A DNA stretch of 64,000 nucleotides from JANNVK01 sp031430435 (GTDB taxonomy: Bacteria; Acidobacteriota; Blastocatellia; Pyrinomonadales; Pyrinomonadaceae). Position numbers and translations under genes: made by a program. The DNA lies in NCBI GenBank assembly GCA_031430435.1, contig JANPBM010000051.1, positions 1-64,000 on the forward strand. The letters are read 5' to 3'. The notes beneath the pieces were generated by a model. The model had not been told where the DNA came from, ran no database searches, and worked only from the letters and a program-made list of their open reading frames with translations. Positions within the stretch are counted from its first letter, which is position 1. Every line of letters begins with the position of its first letter. Below, piece by piece: positions 15,710 through 25,433 of the stretch.

Positions 15710-17821
15710 CTACTTGCTCATTCCCAACTCTTTCATCAAAAAACCGTAAACATCGGCTTGTTCTTGGATAACTTTGGCGGTCGGTTTGCCCGCACCGTGT
15801 CCCGCGTTTACTTCGATGCGGATTAAAATCGGAGAATCGCCGGCTTGGGCTTCTTGCAAAGTTGCGGTGTATTTGAAACTGTGTGCGGGAACAACGCGAT
15901 CGTCGTGATCGGAAGTCGTAACCATCACAGCCGGATATTTTCCGCCTTTTTTGATGTTGTGCAACGGTGAATATTTATAGTTCGCTTCAAACTCGTCTTT
16001 GATGGCAACATCGCCGTAATCCGATGTCCACGCCCAACCGATGGTGAACTTTTGGAACCGCAACATATCCATCACACCGACCGCCGGAAGCGCCGCGCCG
16101 AATAATTCGGGATGCTGATTGAGAGTTGCGCCGACCAGCAATCCGCCGTTTGATCCGCCCGAAATAGCCAGTTTGCTCGGTTGCGTATAGTTTTCGGCAA
16201 TCAAGTATTTCGCCGCCCACGCAAAATCGTCGAACACGTTCTGCTTATTGAGTTTAATGCCGCCTTTCCACCATTCTTCGCCGTATTCCGCGCCGCCGCG
16301 AAGATTCGGAACCGCGTAAATCCCGCCCGCTTCGAGCCACACAAGCCGTGAAACAGAGAAACTCGGCGTTAAATTAACATTGAAACCGCCGTAACCGTAA
16401 AGCAACGTCGGGTTATTTCCGTCGAGTTTTATGCCTTTTTTGTGGACGATAAACATCGGAACTCGCGTACCGTCTTTGCTGTTGTAGAAAACTTGTTTGA
16501 CTTCGTAATCGTTGCGATTAAAATCAACTTTCGATTCGCGGAAAACGGTCGATTGCCCGGTTTTCATATCGTACCGAAAAATTGTCGGCGTTGTGGTAAA
16601 GCTCGAAAAACTGTAAAATGTTTCCGTATCTTTACGTTTTCCGCTGAAACCGCCTGCTGTTCCGATGCCCGGAAGTTCAACGTTTCTGACAAACTTTCCG
16701 TTCAAATCGTAAATCCGAATTTGTGTATAAGCATCTTTCAAATAATTGACCACAAACTGATTATTCAAAATCCCGACACTATTGAGAGTTTCAGCCGCTT
16801 GCGGAATAATCTCGGTAATTCGGTTGTCGTTTTTCGTATCGACGGCGATAACTCGCGTCCGCGTCGCGTCTTTGTCGGTCGTAAAATAAAACACCGAACC
16901 AACGTTATCGATAAACGAATAACTTGCTTCAAGGCTTTCAAAAATCGGCATCACTTTGGAATCGGCTTTCTGCAAATCTTTGTAAAAAACCATATTTTGC
17001 GGAGCAGTTCCTTTGCCGACACCGAGAATTAAATACTTGCCGTCGTCGCTTACGCCGCCGCCGACAAAAAATTCCTTATTATCGGGACGGTCGTAAACCA
17101 TTATGTCTTCGGAGTTTGGCGTGCCGAGTTTGTGATAATAAAGTTTTTGATAAAAATTTGTGTCGCGTAAAGCGGTCGAATCATTTGCTTTCGGAAACGC
17201 CGAATAAAAGAAACCTTTGCCGTCTTTCGTCCACGAAGAAATTCCCTGCCGACGTTTTTCCAACTTATCCGTCAGATATTTTCCAGTCGCAACTTCCATT
17301 ACTTTCCACTCGGTCTGATCCGAACCTGCCGAAGCCGTGCCGATTGCGACCAGTTTTCCGTCATTCGTAAAAATCGTTCCCGCCAACGCGACTGTGCCGT
17401 CGGTCGAAAGTTTATTCGGATCGAGAAAAACCTTTCCCGGATCGGTGGTCGAAGCGGCGATATACAAAACGCTTTGATTTTGTAAACCGTCGTTTTTAGA
17501 ATAAAAATAATTCTTTCCGACCTTGAACGGCGCCGAATACTTTTCGTAATTCCACAATTTCGTGAGCCGATTTTTTATCGCTTCACGTTCGGGAATCTGC
17601 GATAAATAAGCATCGGTCAACTTATTTTCCGCCTCGATCCATGTGCGGGATTCGGGCGAATCGGGGTTTTCCAACCAACGAAACGGATCGGCGACTTTGA
17701 CACCGTGATAATCGTCGATTTGCTCGACTTTATTGGCATTCGGATAATCAAATTTTTGTCCGAAAACAGATACGGAAGATAACATAAACAATAATAACAA
17801 CCCGGAAACTTTCGTTTTCAT
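15710..17821 (-). CDS. Prolyl oligopeptidase (S9A family), secreted
   Basis: This 703-residue serine peptidase cleaves short peptides after proline. I chose ATG 17821 because it starts a clean signal peptide (M-K-T-K-V-S-G-L-L-L-L-F ending F-G-Q); the upstream in-frame start would add a charged leader. The N-terminal propeller begins with the family motif Y-H-G-V-K-V-A-D-P-F-R-W-L-E. The C-terminal alpha/beta hydrolase domain carries the nucleophile in G-G-S-N-G-G (Ser557), the Asp in D-H-D-D-R-V-V-P and the His in N-A-G-H-G-A-G-K. Length and motif order are normal for the family. Export to the periplasm fits a nutritional role. It appears to be a single-gene unit with the inverted repeat at 15614-15688 downstream. 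Confidence 0.96.
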   Translation of the reverse strand: MKTKVSGLLLLFMLSSVSVFGQKFDYPNANKVEQIDDYHGVKVADPFRWLENPDSPESRTWIEAENKLTDAYLSQIPEREAIKNRLTKLWNYEKYSAPFKVGKNYFYSKNDGLQNQSVLYIAASTTDPGKVFLDPNKLSTDGTVALAGTIFTNDGKLVAIGTASAGSDQTEWKVMEVATGKYLTDKLEKRRQGISSWTKDGKGFFYSAFPKANDSTALRDTNFYQKLYYHKLGTPNSEDIMVYDRPDNKEFFVGGGVSDDGKYLILGVGKGTAPQNMVFYKDLQKADSKVMPIFESLEASYSFIDNVGSVFYFTTDKDATRTRVIAVDTKNDNRITEIIPQAAETLNSVGILNNQFVVNYLKDAYTQIRIYDLNGKFVRNVELPGIGTAGGFSGKRKDTETFYSFSSFTTTPTIFRYDMKTGQSTVFRESKVDFNRNDYEVKQVFYNSKDGTRVPMFIVHKKGIKLDGNNPTLLYGYGGFNVNLTPSFSVSRLVWLEAGGIYAVPNLRGGAEYGEEWWKGGIKLNKQNVFDDFAWAAKYLIAENYTQPSKLAISGGSNGGLLVGATLNQHPELFGAALPAVGVMDMLRFQKFTIGWAWTSDYGDVAIKDEFEANYKYSPLHNIKKGGKYPAVMVTTSDHDDRVVPAHSFKYTATLQEAQAGDSPILIRIEVNAGHGAGKPTAKVIQEQADVYGFLMKELGMSK

Positions 17822-17956
17822 AATTTTCCTCAACATTAATTTATGCAAAGACAAAAGTGCGGAGATTGAATAAATTTCTTTAGCCCGAGACTTTTCGGCA
17901 ACTCACTTTTCACTTTTACTTTTTGCTTTAACTGTTACGCGCGCGCCGAAAAAAAG

Positions 17957-17999
17957 TTTAGGAGTTTACCGAAACAAACTGTTCCGGCAAACTCCTAAA
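17957..17999 (-). terminator. Rho-independent terminator of the CHRD/FG-GAP gene
   Basis: An 11-bp stem TTTAGGAGTTT (17957-17967) pairs with AAACTCCTAAA (17989-17999). On the minus strand the stem is followed by a run of T (complement of 17950-17956). It lies 22 bases past the stop of the gene at 18022-19416. Confidence 0.75.
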
Positions 18000-18021
18000 T
18001 GTAATCGTTGACTGCGGTGAA

Positions 18022-19416
18022 TTAACGCGAGTCAAATCTGTTGAGTACAAAATCGGGACCAAGTCCCCAATTTGTTACCGAGGTTGTGTTGGTAAAACTA
18101 TTCAGCACAAAGAAACGAGTTTGAACCGTAGCTGTTCCCGGTCTGAAAACGGAAATATCGGTTCTGCCGTCGCCGTCGTAATCGCCTTGTGTCGGCACAT
18201 CACTTGCCGCCGCACCGGCACCTATACCAAAAGGTACTGTTCGTGTTGTGCCGGTTGAACTTTGCTGAATCCACCATATAATCGGTGAAGTTGCGGCTGC
18301 TCCGAGTCTCGCAACAGCCAAATCATATTTGCCGTCGCCATCGTAATCGCCGGGCAGAATGTAGTCGGTATTAAAATTACCGAACCGTTGAAAAGTAACC
18401 GTATTGTCGGAACTTCTTCTGATAATGTAATTATTATCGGGTAAAATGCCGCCAAAACGATAAACGGCTATATCGAATTTACCGTCGCCGTCATAGTCTC
18501 CGGGAATAGGCGTATCGCCTGTCGATCCGTCGGCAAGACCGGTTGTTCCAAACGGAATTACTTGGTCGCTGCCTGTTACCGTCAGTCCGATGGAACTTCG
18601 ACGAATCCACCAGAACGCTTGGGCGCCTTCTGCCGCACCGCGTCTGAAAACAGCAAGATCTGTTCTACCGTCGCCGTCGAAATCACGATTGATTGCTTGG
18701 TCTCCGCTGAGTCCGAAAAATATGCGTTGGGCAACGTTGTCGGAAGAACGAAGAATCCAAAACTCGCTTTGCGAACCGGCAGTTGCAGTTGAACGATAGA
18801 TAGCCAAATCGTCTCTGCCGTCACCGTCGTAATCGCCGGGAGCAGGAAAGTCCGTCGCTGAATCGCCCCAAGTTGTGATACTTGAACCGCCGGTACTCAG
18901 TTGATTCCAGTAAGTCAACGGACTGGGTACTCCTGCCGGAAATTTCAAGACACTGTAATCTTGTCTGCCGTCGCCGTCAAAATCAATCGGACGTTTGACA
19001 CCGAGTTGACCGCGAAGTTCCCCACCCGAAAAGTTTGTCGAGTGAAGGTTGACATAACCTTGGTGCGCTCTGAGTTGAGCAATTTGGGTTGCCGTAATCG
19101 CCGCTGTTCCGGTAATGGTTCCCGATGTTCCGCCGACTACACCTAAATTGACCGCAACTCCCGAATTGGCGCCGATTGCCGCCGGCGCGTGAATATGACA
19201 AGCAACTTGAGCGCTCGAAAGTCCGCTGAAAACAATCGTAAAATTGATTGTTCCGGCAGTTTCGTTCAAAAATATTCTGGCATACCCTGTCCCCGTTGAA
19301 GCATTGGTCGGCACTTCTTGAGCGGCACTTAAATTAGCAAAAAATGTTTCAGCCTTGCCGGTAACTGACAACATCAACGAAAGAGCCAATATGACCCATA
19401 ATTTATTTAGTTTCAT
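18022..19416 (-). CDS. Secreted CHRD domain and FG-GAP/VCBS repeat protein
   Basis: This 464-residue protein has a signal peptide ending near residue 22 (S-V-T-G-K-A-E). Residues about 23-140 form a CHRD domain (A-A-Q-E-V-P-T, C-H-I-H-A-P, H-S-T-N-F-S-G-G-E-L-R-G-Q-L), a module first seen in chordin. The rest is a run of FG-GAP/VCBS-like repeats of about 50-60 residues, each with a Ca-binding-type D-Y-D-G-D-G-R/K-x-D-I/L-A-V/I-Y/F-R motif; about six are visible. Such proteins form a beta-propeller-like exported surface or matrix protein. It carries its own terminator. The gene upstream (lon) is divergent. Confidence 0.9.
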   Translation of the reverse strand: MKLNKLWVILALSLMLSVTGKAETFFANLSAAQEVPTNASTGTGYARIFLNETAGTINFTIVFSGLSSAQVACHIHAPAAIGANSGVAVNLGVVGGTSGTITGTAAITATQIAQLRAHQGYVNLHSTNFSGGELRGQLGVKRPIDFDGDGRQDYSVLKFPAGVPSPLTYWNQLSTGGSSITTWGDSATDFPAPGDYDGDGRDDLAIYRSTATAGSQSEFWILRSSDNVAQRIFFGLSGDQAINRDFDGDGRTDLAVFRRGAAEGAQAFWWIRRSSIGLTVTGSDQVIPFGTTGLADGSTGDTPIPGDYDGDGKFDIAVYRFGGILPDNNYIIRRSSDNTVTFQRFGNFNTDYILPGDYDGDGKYDLAVARLGAAATSPIIWWIQQSSTGTTRTVPFGIGAGAAASDVPTQGDYDGDGRTDISVFRPGTATVQTRFFVLNSFTNTTSVTNWGLGPDFVLNRFDSR

Positions 19417-19867
19417 AATCCTTTTCTCTTCTCCTTTAGATTTGATAACCCGACTTACTTATTTTACATTTGTTGCAAACGTAAGCAGGGCGGTTTTCAA
19501 GTAAATTTATTTTGTTAATTTTAACGTTACTCAAATCTGCCGTCGTTGTCAATTATTTATTGACCCGTTAAGCTGTCTGAAAGCGGTTAATTTTTTTACC
19601 TCGATTCATTTCATTACGCTAAAATAAAGCCGTTGAGTCGTTCAGAGAGTTTTTCGAGTTTAGCTGTCCGTTGTTTTTCTGTCGCGTTTTTTGCACTTTA
19701 GATTCTCGCCCGAAAAATGTTGTGCCGTAAAAAACATTTTTTTTCAAGCAAATTTAACCCAAACCCGCTGCACCAGTCAGTTTATTTAACGGTTTTAACT
19801 TTTACTGAAACGACTACTTTTCGTTTCTAACATTTACCTTTCAGCGTTTTTTTTCTAACATAACAGT
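19417..19867. other. 451-base divergent intergenic region upstream of lon
   Basis: The region is AT-rich and separates the divergent CHRD and lon genes, so it should hold both promoters. I see no convincing -35/-10 pair, no CIRCE-type operator and no clear Shine-Dalgarno just before the lon ATG. Confidence 0.5.
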
Positions 19868-22270
19868 ATGGAAGAAATAGAAGAAATAACTATTGCCGGA
19901 GAAACACCCGAAAACGAATCTCAACTGCAAATCCCAAGCGAATTGCCTGTTTTGCCTTTACGCGACATCGTCATTTATCCGTTTATGATTGTGCCGTTGT
20001 TTGTCTCACGCGACCGCTCGATTAAGGCGGTTGAAGAAGCCTTGAGCCAAAATCGGCTTATTTTTCTTGTCTCGCAAAAAGACATTGACAAGGAAGAACC
20101 CGAACAAGACGATTTGTACGCGGTTGGAACAGTTGCCGTGATTATGCGAATGCTCAAACTGCCCGACGGCAGAATCCGTATTTTGGTGCAAGGGCTTTCG
20201 CGGGCAAGAGTCGATTCGGTAACACTCGGCAGCGAATATATTAAAGCCGGAATCACGCCGATTCCCGAACCTTCGGCACCTGAAAACTCGCTCGAAGTTG
20301 AAGCGCTGGTGCGCAACGTACGCAGTTCGATGGAACGCGCCGCGAACCTCGGCAAAAATATTTCGCCCGAAGTTTTGGCAATTCTTGCGACGCTCGAAGA
20401 TGCCGGCAGGTTGGCGGATTTGTCTGCTTCTAACCTTGAATTAAAAGTTCAAGACGCGCAGAGCGTTTTAGATATTTTTGAACCGACGCAAAGACTTCGC
20501 CGCGTTAATGATTTATTGAGCAAGGAAATCGACGTTTTGACCGTTCAACAGGAAATCAACACGCAAGCTCGCGCCGACATTGACCGTTCGCAACGTGAAT
20601 ACTTCTTGCGTCAACAGTTGAAAGCAATCCAAAATGAATTAGGCGAAGGTAATGAACTTTACGAGGAAATCGAGCAATATAAAGACAAAATCACGAAAGC
20701 ATTGATGCCCGAAGCCGCCGAAGAAGAAGCCTTGAAACAGCTCAAAAAGCTGGAACGAATGCACGGCGATTCGGCGGAAACCGCCACCGTCAGAAACTGG
20801 CTCGACATTATGATCGAGTTGCCGTGGTCGGTCGCATCCAAAGATAATTTAAACTTGAAAAAAGCGGAAAAAATCTTAAACGACGATCATTACGGACTCG
20901 AACGAGTCAAAGAACGCATCATCGAATCGTTAGCCGTCCGCAAATTGATGGAAAAACCGAAAGGTTCGATTCTCTGCCTTGTCGGACCTCCGGGAGTCGG
21001 TAAAACCTCGCTCGGACGCTCGATTGCACGAGCATTGGACCGCAAATTTATCCGTCTTTCGCTCGGCGGGTTACACGACGAAGCCGAAATTCGCGGTCAT
21101 CGCCGGACATATATCGGAGCAATGCCCGGACGCATTATGCAAGGAATCCAAACAGCCGGCACAAATAATCCGCTCATTATTTTAGACGAAATAGACAAGG
21201 TCGGGAAAGATTTTCGCGGCGATCCGAGTTCCGCGTTATTAGAAGTCCTCGACCCCGAACAAAATTCGGCTTTCCGCGACAATTATTTGGGCGTAACCTT
21301 CGATTTATCGAACGTGATGTTTATGACCACCGCCAATATGTTGGACACAATTCAGCCGGCATTACGCGACCGAATGGAAATAATCCAACTTTCCGGCTAC
21401 ACCGAAGAAGAAAAACTGGAGATTTCCAAACGACACTTGCTGCCAAAGCAAATCGAAGAAAACGGACTCGGCAAACACGACATAACTTTCGGCAAAACCG
21501 CGTTGCTGTCAATCATTCAGCAGTACACCCGCGAAGCAGGTTTGCGTCAACTGGAACGTGAAATCGGCAAAGTCTGCCGTAAAGTCGCTCGCAAAAAAGC
21601 CGAACTCGAAGAAGCGTTTCAACCGATAAAGATCACGAAAGAAACAATTCCCGATTACTTGCGCTCGCCTAAAATCTTCCCCGAAATGGCGTTGAAAACC
21701 GATCAAATCGGCGTGGTAACGGGATTGGCGTGGACGGCGGTCGGCGGCGATATTCTTTTTATCGAAGCAATTAAGATGAAAGGAAAAGGCAAACTCGTCT
21801 TGACCGGACAACTCGGCGAAGTTATGCAGGAATCGGCTCAAGCCGCATTCAGTTATGCGAAAGCTCGTGCGGTTGAACTCGGAATTAACCCCGAAGATTT
21901 CGATAAATACGACATTCACGTTCACTTGCCCGAAGGCGCGATTCCGAAAGACGGTCCGAGTGCGGGAATCACAATGGCAACCGCGTTAGTTTCCGTTTTA
22001 GCCCAAAAACTTGTCCGCAAAGATGTCGCCATGACCGGCGAAATCACTTTGCGAGGCAACGTTTTACCGATTGGCGGACTCAAAGAAAAGGTCTTGGCGG
22101 CAAGACGCGCGGGAATTAAAACAATTATTATTCCCGAACCGAATAAACGCGATCTGCAAGATTTAACGCAAGAAGTTTTGGACGATTTGACGTTTGTGTA
22201 TGTTGACGATGTTCGACAAGTATTCCGCGAAGTGTTTCGTGAGAAAGAAGTTAAGGCTGTCAGAAAATAA
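19868..22270 (+). CDS. lon: ATP-dependent protease Lon
   Basis: This is an 800-residue cytoplasmic AAA+ protease that unfolds and degrades damaged and regulatory proteins. The N-terminal LON substrate domain begins L-P-V-L-P-L-R-D-I-V-I-Y-P. Walker A is G-P-P-G-V-G-K-T (373-380), and Walker B is in I-I-L-D-E-I-D-K. The C-terminal protease domain has the catalytic Ser698 in P-K-D-G-P-S-A-G and Lys741 in G-G-L-K-E-K, 43 residues apart as in Escherichia coli Lon. Length is typical of the LonA type. The sequence is complete and looks fully active. No second lon is in the window. Confidence 0.98.
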   Translation: MEEIEEITIAGETPENESQLQIPSELPVLPLRDIVIYPFMIVPLFVSRDRSIKAVEEALSQNRLIFLVSQKDIDKEEPEQDDLYAVGTVAVIMRMLKLPDGRIRILVQGLSRARVDSVTLGSEYIKAGITPIPEPSAPENSLEVEALVRNVRSSMERAANLGKNISPEVLAILATLEDAGRLADLSASNLELKVQDAQSVLDIFEPTQRLRRVNDLLSKEIDVLTVQQEINTQARADIDRSQREYFLRQQLKAIQNELGEGNELYEEIEQYKDKITKALMPEAAEEEALKQLKKLERMHGDSAETATVRNWLDIMIELPWSVASKDNLNLKKAEKILNDDHYGLERVKERIIESLAVRKLMEKPKGSILCLVGPPGVGKTSLGRSIARALDRKFIRLSLGGLHDEAEIRGHRRTYIGAMPGRIMQGIQTAGTNNPLIILDEIDKVGKDFRGDPSSALLEVLDPEQNSAFRDNYLGVTFDLSNVMFMTTANMLDTIQPALRDRMEIIQLSGYTEEEKLEISKRHLLPKQIEENGLGKHDITFGKTALLSIIQQYTREAGLRQLEREIGKVCRKVARKKAELEEAFQPIKITKETIPDYLRSPKIFPEMALKTDQIGVVTGLAWTAVGGDILFIEAIKMKGKGKLVLTGQLGEVMQESAQAAFSYAKARAVELGINPEDFDKYDIHVHLPEGAIPKDGPSAGITMATALVSVLAQKLVRKDVAMTGEITLRGNVLPIGGLKEKVLAARRAGIKTIIIPEPNKRDLQDLTQEVLDDLTFVYVDDVRQVFREVFREKEVKAVRK

Positions 22271-22597
22271 TTGAAATGCGTTTTACAGAGATGAAAAGGA
22301 TGAACAAGGATAATTTGCTAATACTGAATTATCCCTTTTTATCTTCTTCATCCCTGTAAAAAACTTTAGTGATTTGCGTGAAGTGCAACATTCATCGGCA
22401 TTATAAAAATTGACAGTGTTTTTTAAGGTGTGTTAAACTATAATTAGTTCCAATCATTTACATAAGCATTGGTAATTATTCGGAACTTTTCGGTTCACGA
22501 GAGCGTGAATATATTTGTGTCAATCGACACGGTGTTTTAGGTCGTTTCAGCGATTCGCCCTATTCCTGAGAATTTTTTGTAAGGAGTTAAAGACGAT
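22271..22597. other. Intergenic region between lon and mltD
   Basis: This region contains the imperfect hairpin at 22281-22361 just after lon. About 200 further bases probably hold the mltD promoter, with AAGGAG at 22580-22585 as a spaced Shine-Dalgarno. Confidence 0.5.
22281..22361. repeat. 35-bp imperfect inverted repeat after lon
   Basis: Arms 22281-22315 and 22327-22361 match at 29 of 35 positions with an 11-base loop. The arm content (ACAG-GATGAA-GGAT) resembles dispersed intergenic hairpins found in many environmental genomes. It may end lon transcription, but the outer ends are only modest T/A runs. Confidence 0.6.
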
Positions 22598-24406
22598 TTG
22601 ATGAAGAAAAACTTTTTCATTTATACATTATTATTATCCGCTATTTTTACGGTTTCCGCTTTCGCACAGGTTACAAGCACAACTTCCGGTCTGCGTACAA
22701 CACCCGATGAAGTTGCCAAAGCGGAAGCAAAAGTCAATATTATTACGTCCGATTCGGGCAGATACTTCAAACAAGGCTTGCTCAATTTGATCGATAACCG
22801 CCGTCCGCAAGCACGAGCGGATTTCGATAAATCGGTCGAAGTGTTTTTACTGTCGAATGTCAATGTTCGCAAAAATCAAAAGTTGAGCGATTGTTACGAT
22901 CAGTTGATTGAAACCGTGTATTTGATGGAAATTCCGGCGGAGAAAAAACCCGCAAACGTTCGCGGTTTAGCCAATACTTGCGGTTGGGATATTTCAAAAG
23001 ATACGGTTGAAGCCGTGGCGAAATTGACGGCGCCGATTCAATCACAATCGAACACAAACAGCGAATTGGTAACTGCGGTACTCGATTCGACCAAACAAGC
23101 AAACATTTTGCAAGCAGGTTTTACCGACCAAACATTTGAAGCAACCGAAGGCGAAAAACTTGCTCAAATCGAATTTACCGCAACCGAAAAAGTTGACGAA
23201 TCGAATCCCGTTATTCAACAAAAAATTCAAGAAGAAACTCAATATGTGCAAGTTGCCGTAAATCGCGGCTCGTTCGGTTTCAACTTTAATTTTAATCCGT
23301 TGGTTCAACAATACATCAATTATTATCAAGGTCGCGGACGAGCGACGATGGAAACAGGTTTGTATAAAAGCGGATATTTTACGCGAATGGCTCGCAAAAT
23401 TTTCCGCGAAGAAGGCGTTCCCGAAAATATCGTCTGGCTCGGACAAGTAGAAAGCGCGTGGAAACCGACCGCCCAATCTTGGGCAGCCGCCGCCGGACTT
23501 TGGCAGTTTATTCCCGGAACCGGAGCGAGATTCGGCTTAAAAATCAACGGTTCGGTGGACGAAAGACGCAGTTTTGAAAAAGCAACCCACGCATCGGCTC
23601 GATATTTGAAGTTTTTGGCAAACCGTTACAACGGAAATTGGGAACTGGCAATGGGTGCGTATAATTGCGGCGAAGGCAACGTTGACAGGGCTATTTCGCG
23701 GGCAGGCGTGGCAAGTTTTTGGGCGGCTTATCCGTATTTGCCGAAAGAAACCCGTAATTATGTGCCGAATATTTTATCCGTGATTTTGATTGCCAACAAT
23801 CCGACCAAATACGGTTTCGGGCATATTCAACCCGCACCGTTTCTGCAATACGACCAAGTTCGGGTTCCCGCTTCAACCAATTTAAGTTTAATTGCCCAAG
23901 CCTCGGACACAAACGTCGATTACATTCGATATTTAAATCCCGAACTTCGCGGCAATAATACGCCGAACGAGCCTTATACAATTCGTATTCCCGCCGGCAA
24001 AGCAAATCAAGCTGTGGCAGTTTTGCGTAAAGTTCCGAATTCAAACAGAAATACGGCAAATTTGGCAAATGTTGCGGCAGGCGAAAATTACCAAGCAATT
24101 GCCAACAGAACGGGCGTTTCGGTTGAACAACTGCAAGCCGCAAACGGCACAAAAGTACCGACAAACGGAAAAGTTATTTTGCCGAACAACGGCGTGAAAA
24201 AAACAGGTATGTCGCGTCCGACAACGCCGACTGCTTCTCCGAAAACGACTGCGGGCGTAACAATTGTAAGAGCCAAAGCGGGCGATACGGTTACGACAAT
24301 CGCGGTGCGTTACGGTTATTCGCCGGCAGAAATTGCCAAATTTAACGGACTTCTGCCTGATTCGGTTTTATCCGCCGGACGCGAAGTAAGATTTCCCCCG
24401 CGTTAG
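22598..24406 (+). CDS. mltD: MltD-like membrane-bound lytic transglycosylase with LysM domains
   Basis: This 602-residue exported protein has a signal peptide ending F-A-Q near residue 24. About 200 residues of family-specific sequence follow. The SLT catalytic domain then begins around residue 250, with catalytic Glu285 in L-G-Q-V-E-S-A-W and the classic A-A-G-L-W-Q-F-I-P-G-T-G, then M-G-A-Y-N-C-G-E-G. The C-terminal third has three LysM-like units, the last two clear (G-E-N-Y-Q-A-I-A-N-R and A-G-D-T-V-T-T-I-A-V-R-Y-G-Y). The enzyme cleaves the glycan strand of peptidoglycan and forms anhydro-muramic ends. It stands alone, with its own terminator. Confidence 0.94.
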   Translation: MMKKNFFIYTLLLSAIFTVSAFAQVTSTTSGLRTTPDEVAKAEAKVNIITSDSGRYFKQGLLNLIDNRRPQARADFDKSVEVFLLSNVNVRKNQKLSDCYDQLIETVYLMEIPAEKKPANVRGLANTCGWDISKDTVEAVAKLTAPIQSQSNTNSELVTAVLDSTKQANILQAGFTDQTFEATEGEKLAQIEFTATEKVDESNPVIQQKIQEETQYVQVAVNRGSFGFNFNFNPLVQQYINYYQGRGRATMETGLYKSGYFTRMARKIFREEGVPENIVWLGQVESAWKPTAQSWAAAAGLWQFIPGTGARFGLKINGSVDERRSFEKATHASARYLKFLANRYNGNWELAMGAYNCGEGNVDRAISRAGVASFWAAYPYLPKETRNYVPNILSVILIANNPTKYGFGHIQPAPFLQYDQVRVPASTNLSLIAQASDTNVDYIRYLNPELRGNNTPNEPYTIRIPAGKANQAVAVLRKVPNSNRNTANLANVAAGENYQAIANRTGVSVEQLQAANGTKVPTNGKVILPNNGVKKTGMSRPTTPTASPKTTAGVTIVRAKAGDTVTTIAVRYGYSPAEIAKFNGLLPDSVLSAGREVRFPPR

Positions 24407-24426
24407 TTTTTCTTGAATGAACAAAT

Positions 24427-24456
24427 AAAAACGCCGGTTTAATCGCCGGCGTTTTT
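24427..24456 (+). terminator. Rho-independent terminator of mltD
   Basis: The stem ACGCCGG (24431-24437) pairs with CCGGCGT (24446-24452). It is extended by A/T pairs and followed by seven T, 20 bases past the mltD stop. Confidence 0.9.
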
Positions 24457-24681
24457 TTGTTGATGATTACACCAAAGCGTGTAGCAGTTGCGTAAATCGC
24501 AGAATTATATTGGTTTGATAAACCGAATCAGATGAAAAATTGTTGTGAAAGTTTGTCTTAAAATTTTTCATCCGGAATAAAATCTCCGTAAAATGCACCT
24601 TTTTAAGTTTATTAACGAAAAAATGAATCCGAATTAAAGTTTGGCGCGTTAATTGATATATGAATCGTCATTGGGGGAAAT

Positions 24682-25353
24682 ATGAACATGACCATAACAG
24701 AAACATTAAATTATCAAACTTTGCCGAATGTGGCATTACTCGGAAATATCGAAAGTGAACTTGAGGTAATCGAACAAACTTCGGACACCGCAAACGACAG
24801 CGATTTTGTATTGACGCAAGCCGCCGGAAAAGGCGATATGATTGCCTTTGAAGAAATTTATTCGCGTCATCATCGCAGAGTTTATTCGCTTTGTTTGCGA
24901 ATGTTGCAAAACACGCACGAAGCCGAAGATTTGACGCAAGACGTGTTTATTCAACTTTATCGTAAAATCGGCAGTTTTCGCGGAGATTCGGCTTTTACGA
25001 CTTGGTTGCACAGAATGACGGTTAATCAAGTACTTATGCACTTTCGCAAACGTGTCGTAAAGTTCGAGAAAACGACCGAAGAGGGCGAAACGCCCGTGCA
25101 AATTGTTATGGGAACGGAAAATACAGGGAAATTGCAGATTGTTGACAGAATTGCGATTGACAATGCGATTGCCCAACTGCCCGACGGTTACAAAAATGTG
25201 TTTGTGTTGCATGATGTCGAAGGTTACGAACACGAAGAAGTCGCGGTAATTTTGGGTTGCTCGGTCGGCACATCGAAATCGCAACTGCACAAAGCACGAC
25301 TCAAAATGCAGAGATTATTGAAAAAGAAAACCAATCCGCGAATTATTTGGTAA
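24682..25353 (+). CDS. ECF-type RNA polymerase sigma factor
   Basis: This 223-residue protein has a 45-residue leader. The sigma-70 region 2 follows (F-E-E-I-Y-S-R-H-H-R-R-V-Y-S-L-C-L-R-M, then E-A-E-D-L-T-Q-D-V-F-I and F-T-T-W-L-H-R). Region 4 is the helix-turn-helix A-I-A-Q-L-P-D-G-Y-K-N-V-F and Y-E-H-E-E-V-A-V-I-L-G-C-S-V-G-T-S-K-S-Q-L. Region 3 is missing, as expected for ECF factors. No anti-sigma gene is adjacent, unlike the second ECF gene at 39612-40190, so it may be controlled by other means. GGGG precedes the ATG. A terminator follows. Confidence 0.94.
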   Translation: MNMTITETLNYQTLPNVALLGNIESELEVIEQTSDTANDSDFVLTQAAGKGDMIAFEEIYSRHHRRVYSLCLRMLQNTHEAEDLTQDVFIQLYRKIGSFRGDSAFTTWLHRMTVNQVLMHFRKRVVKFEKTTEEGETPVQIVMGTENTGKLQIVDRIAIDNAIAQLPDGYKNVFVLHDVEGYEHEEVAVILGCSVGTSKSQLHKARLKMQRLLKKKTNPRIIW

Positions 25354-25375
25354 TACTTTTTCCCCTCAAAAAATG

Positions 25376-25405
25376 AAAGGCTTCTCGAATTATCGAGAAG
25401 CCTTT
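25376..25405. terminator. Strong hairpin terminator between convergent genes
   Basis: A 13-bp stem, AAAGGCTTCTCGA (25376-25388) and its complement (25393-25405), has a 4-base loop. T follows on the plus strand, and A before it gives T on the minus strand. It can serve the sigma gene and the convergent gene at 25434-25919. Confidence 0.92.
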
Positions 25406-25433
25406 TTTAAGTTTAACGTCAAAGTTTATTCGA

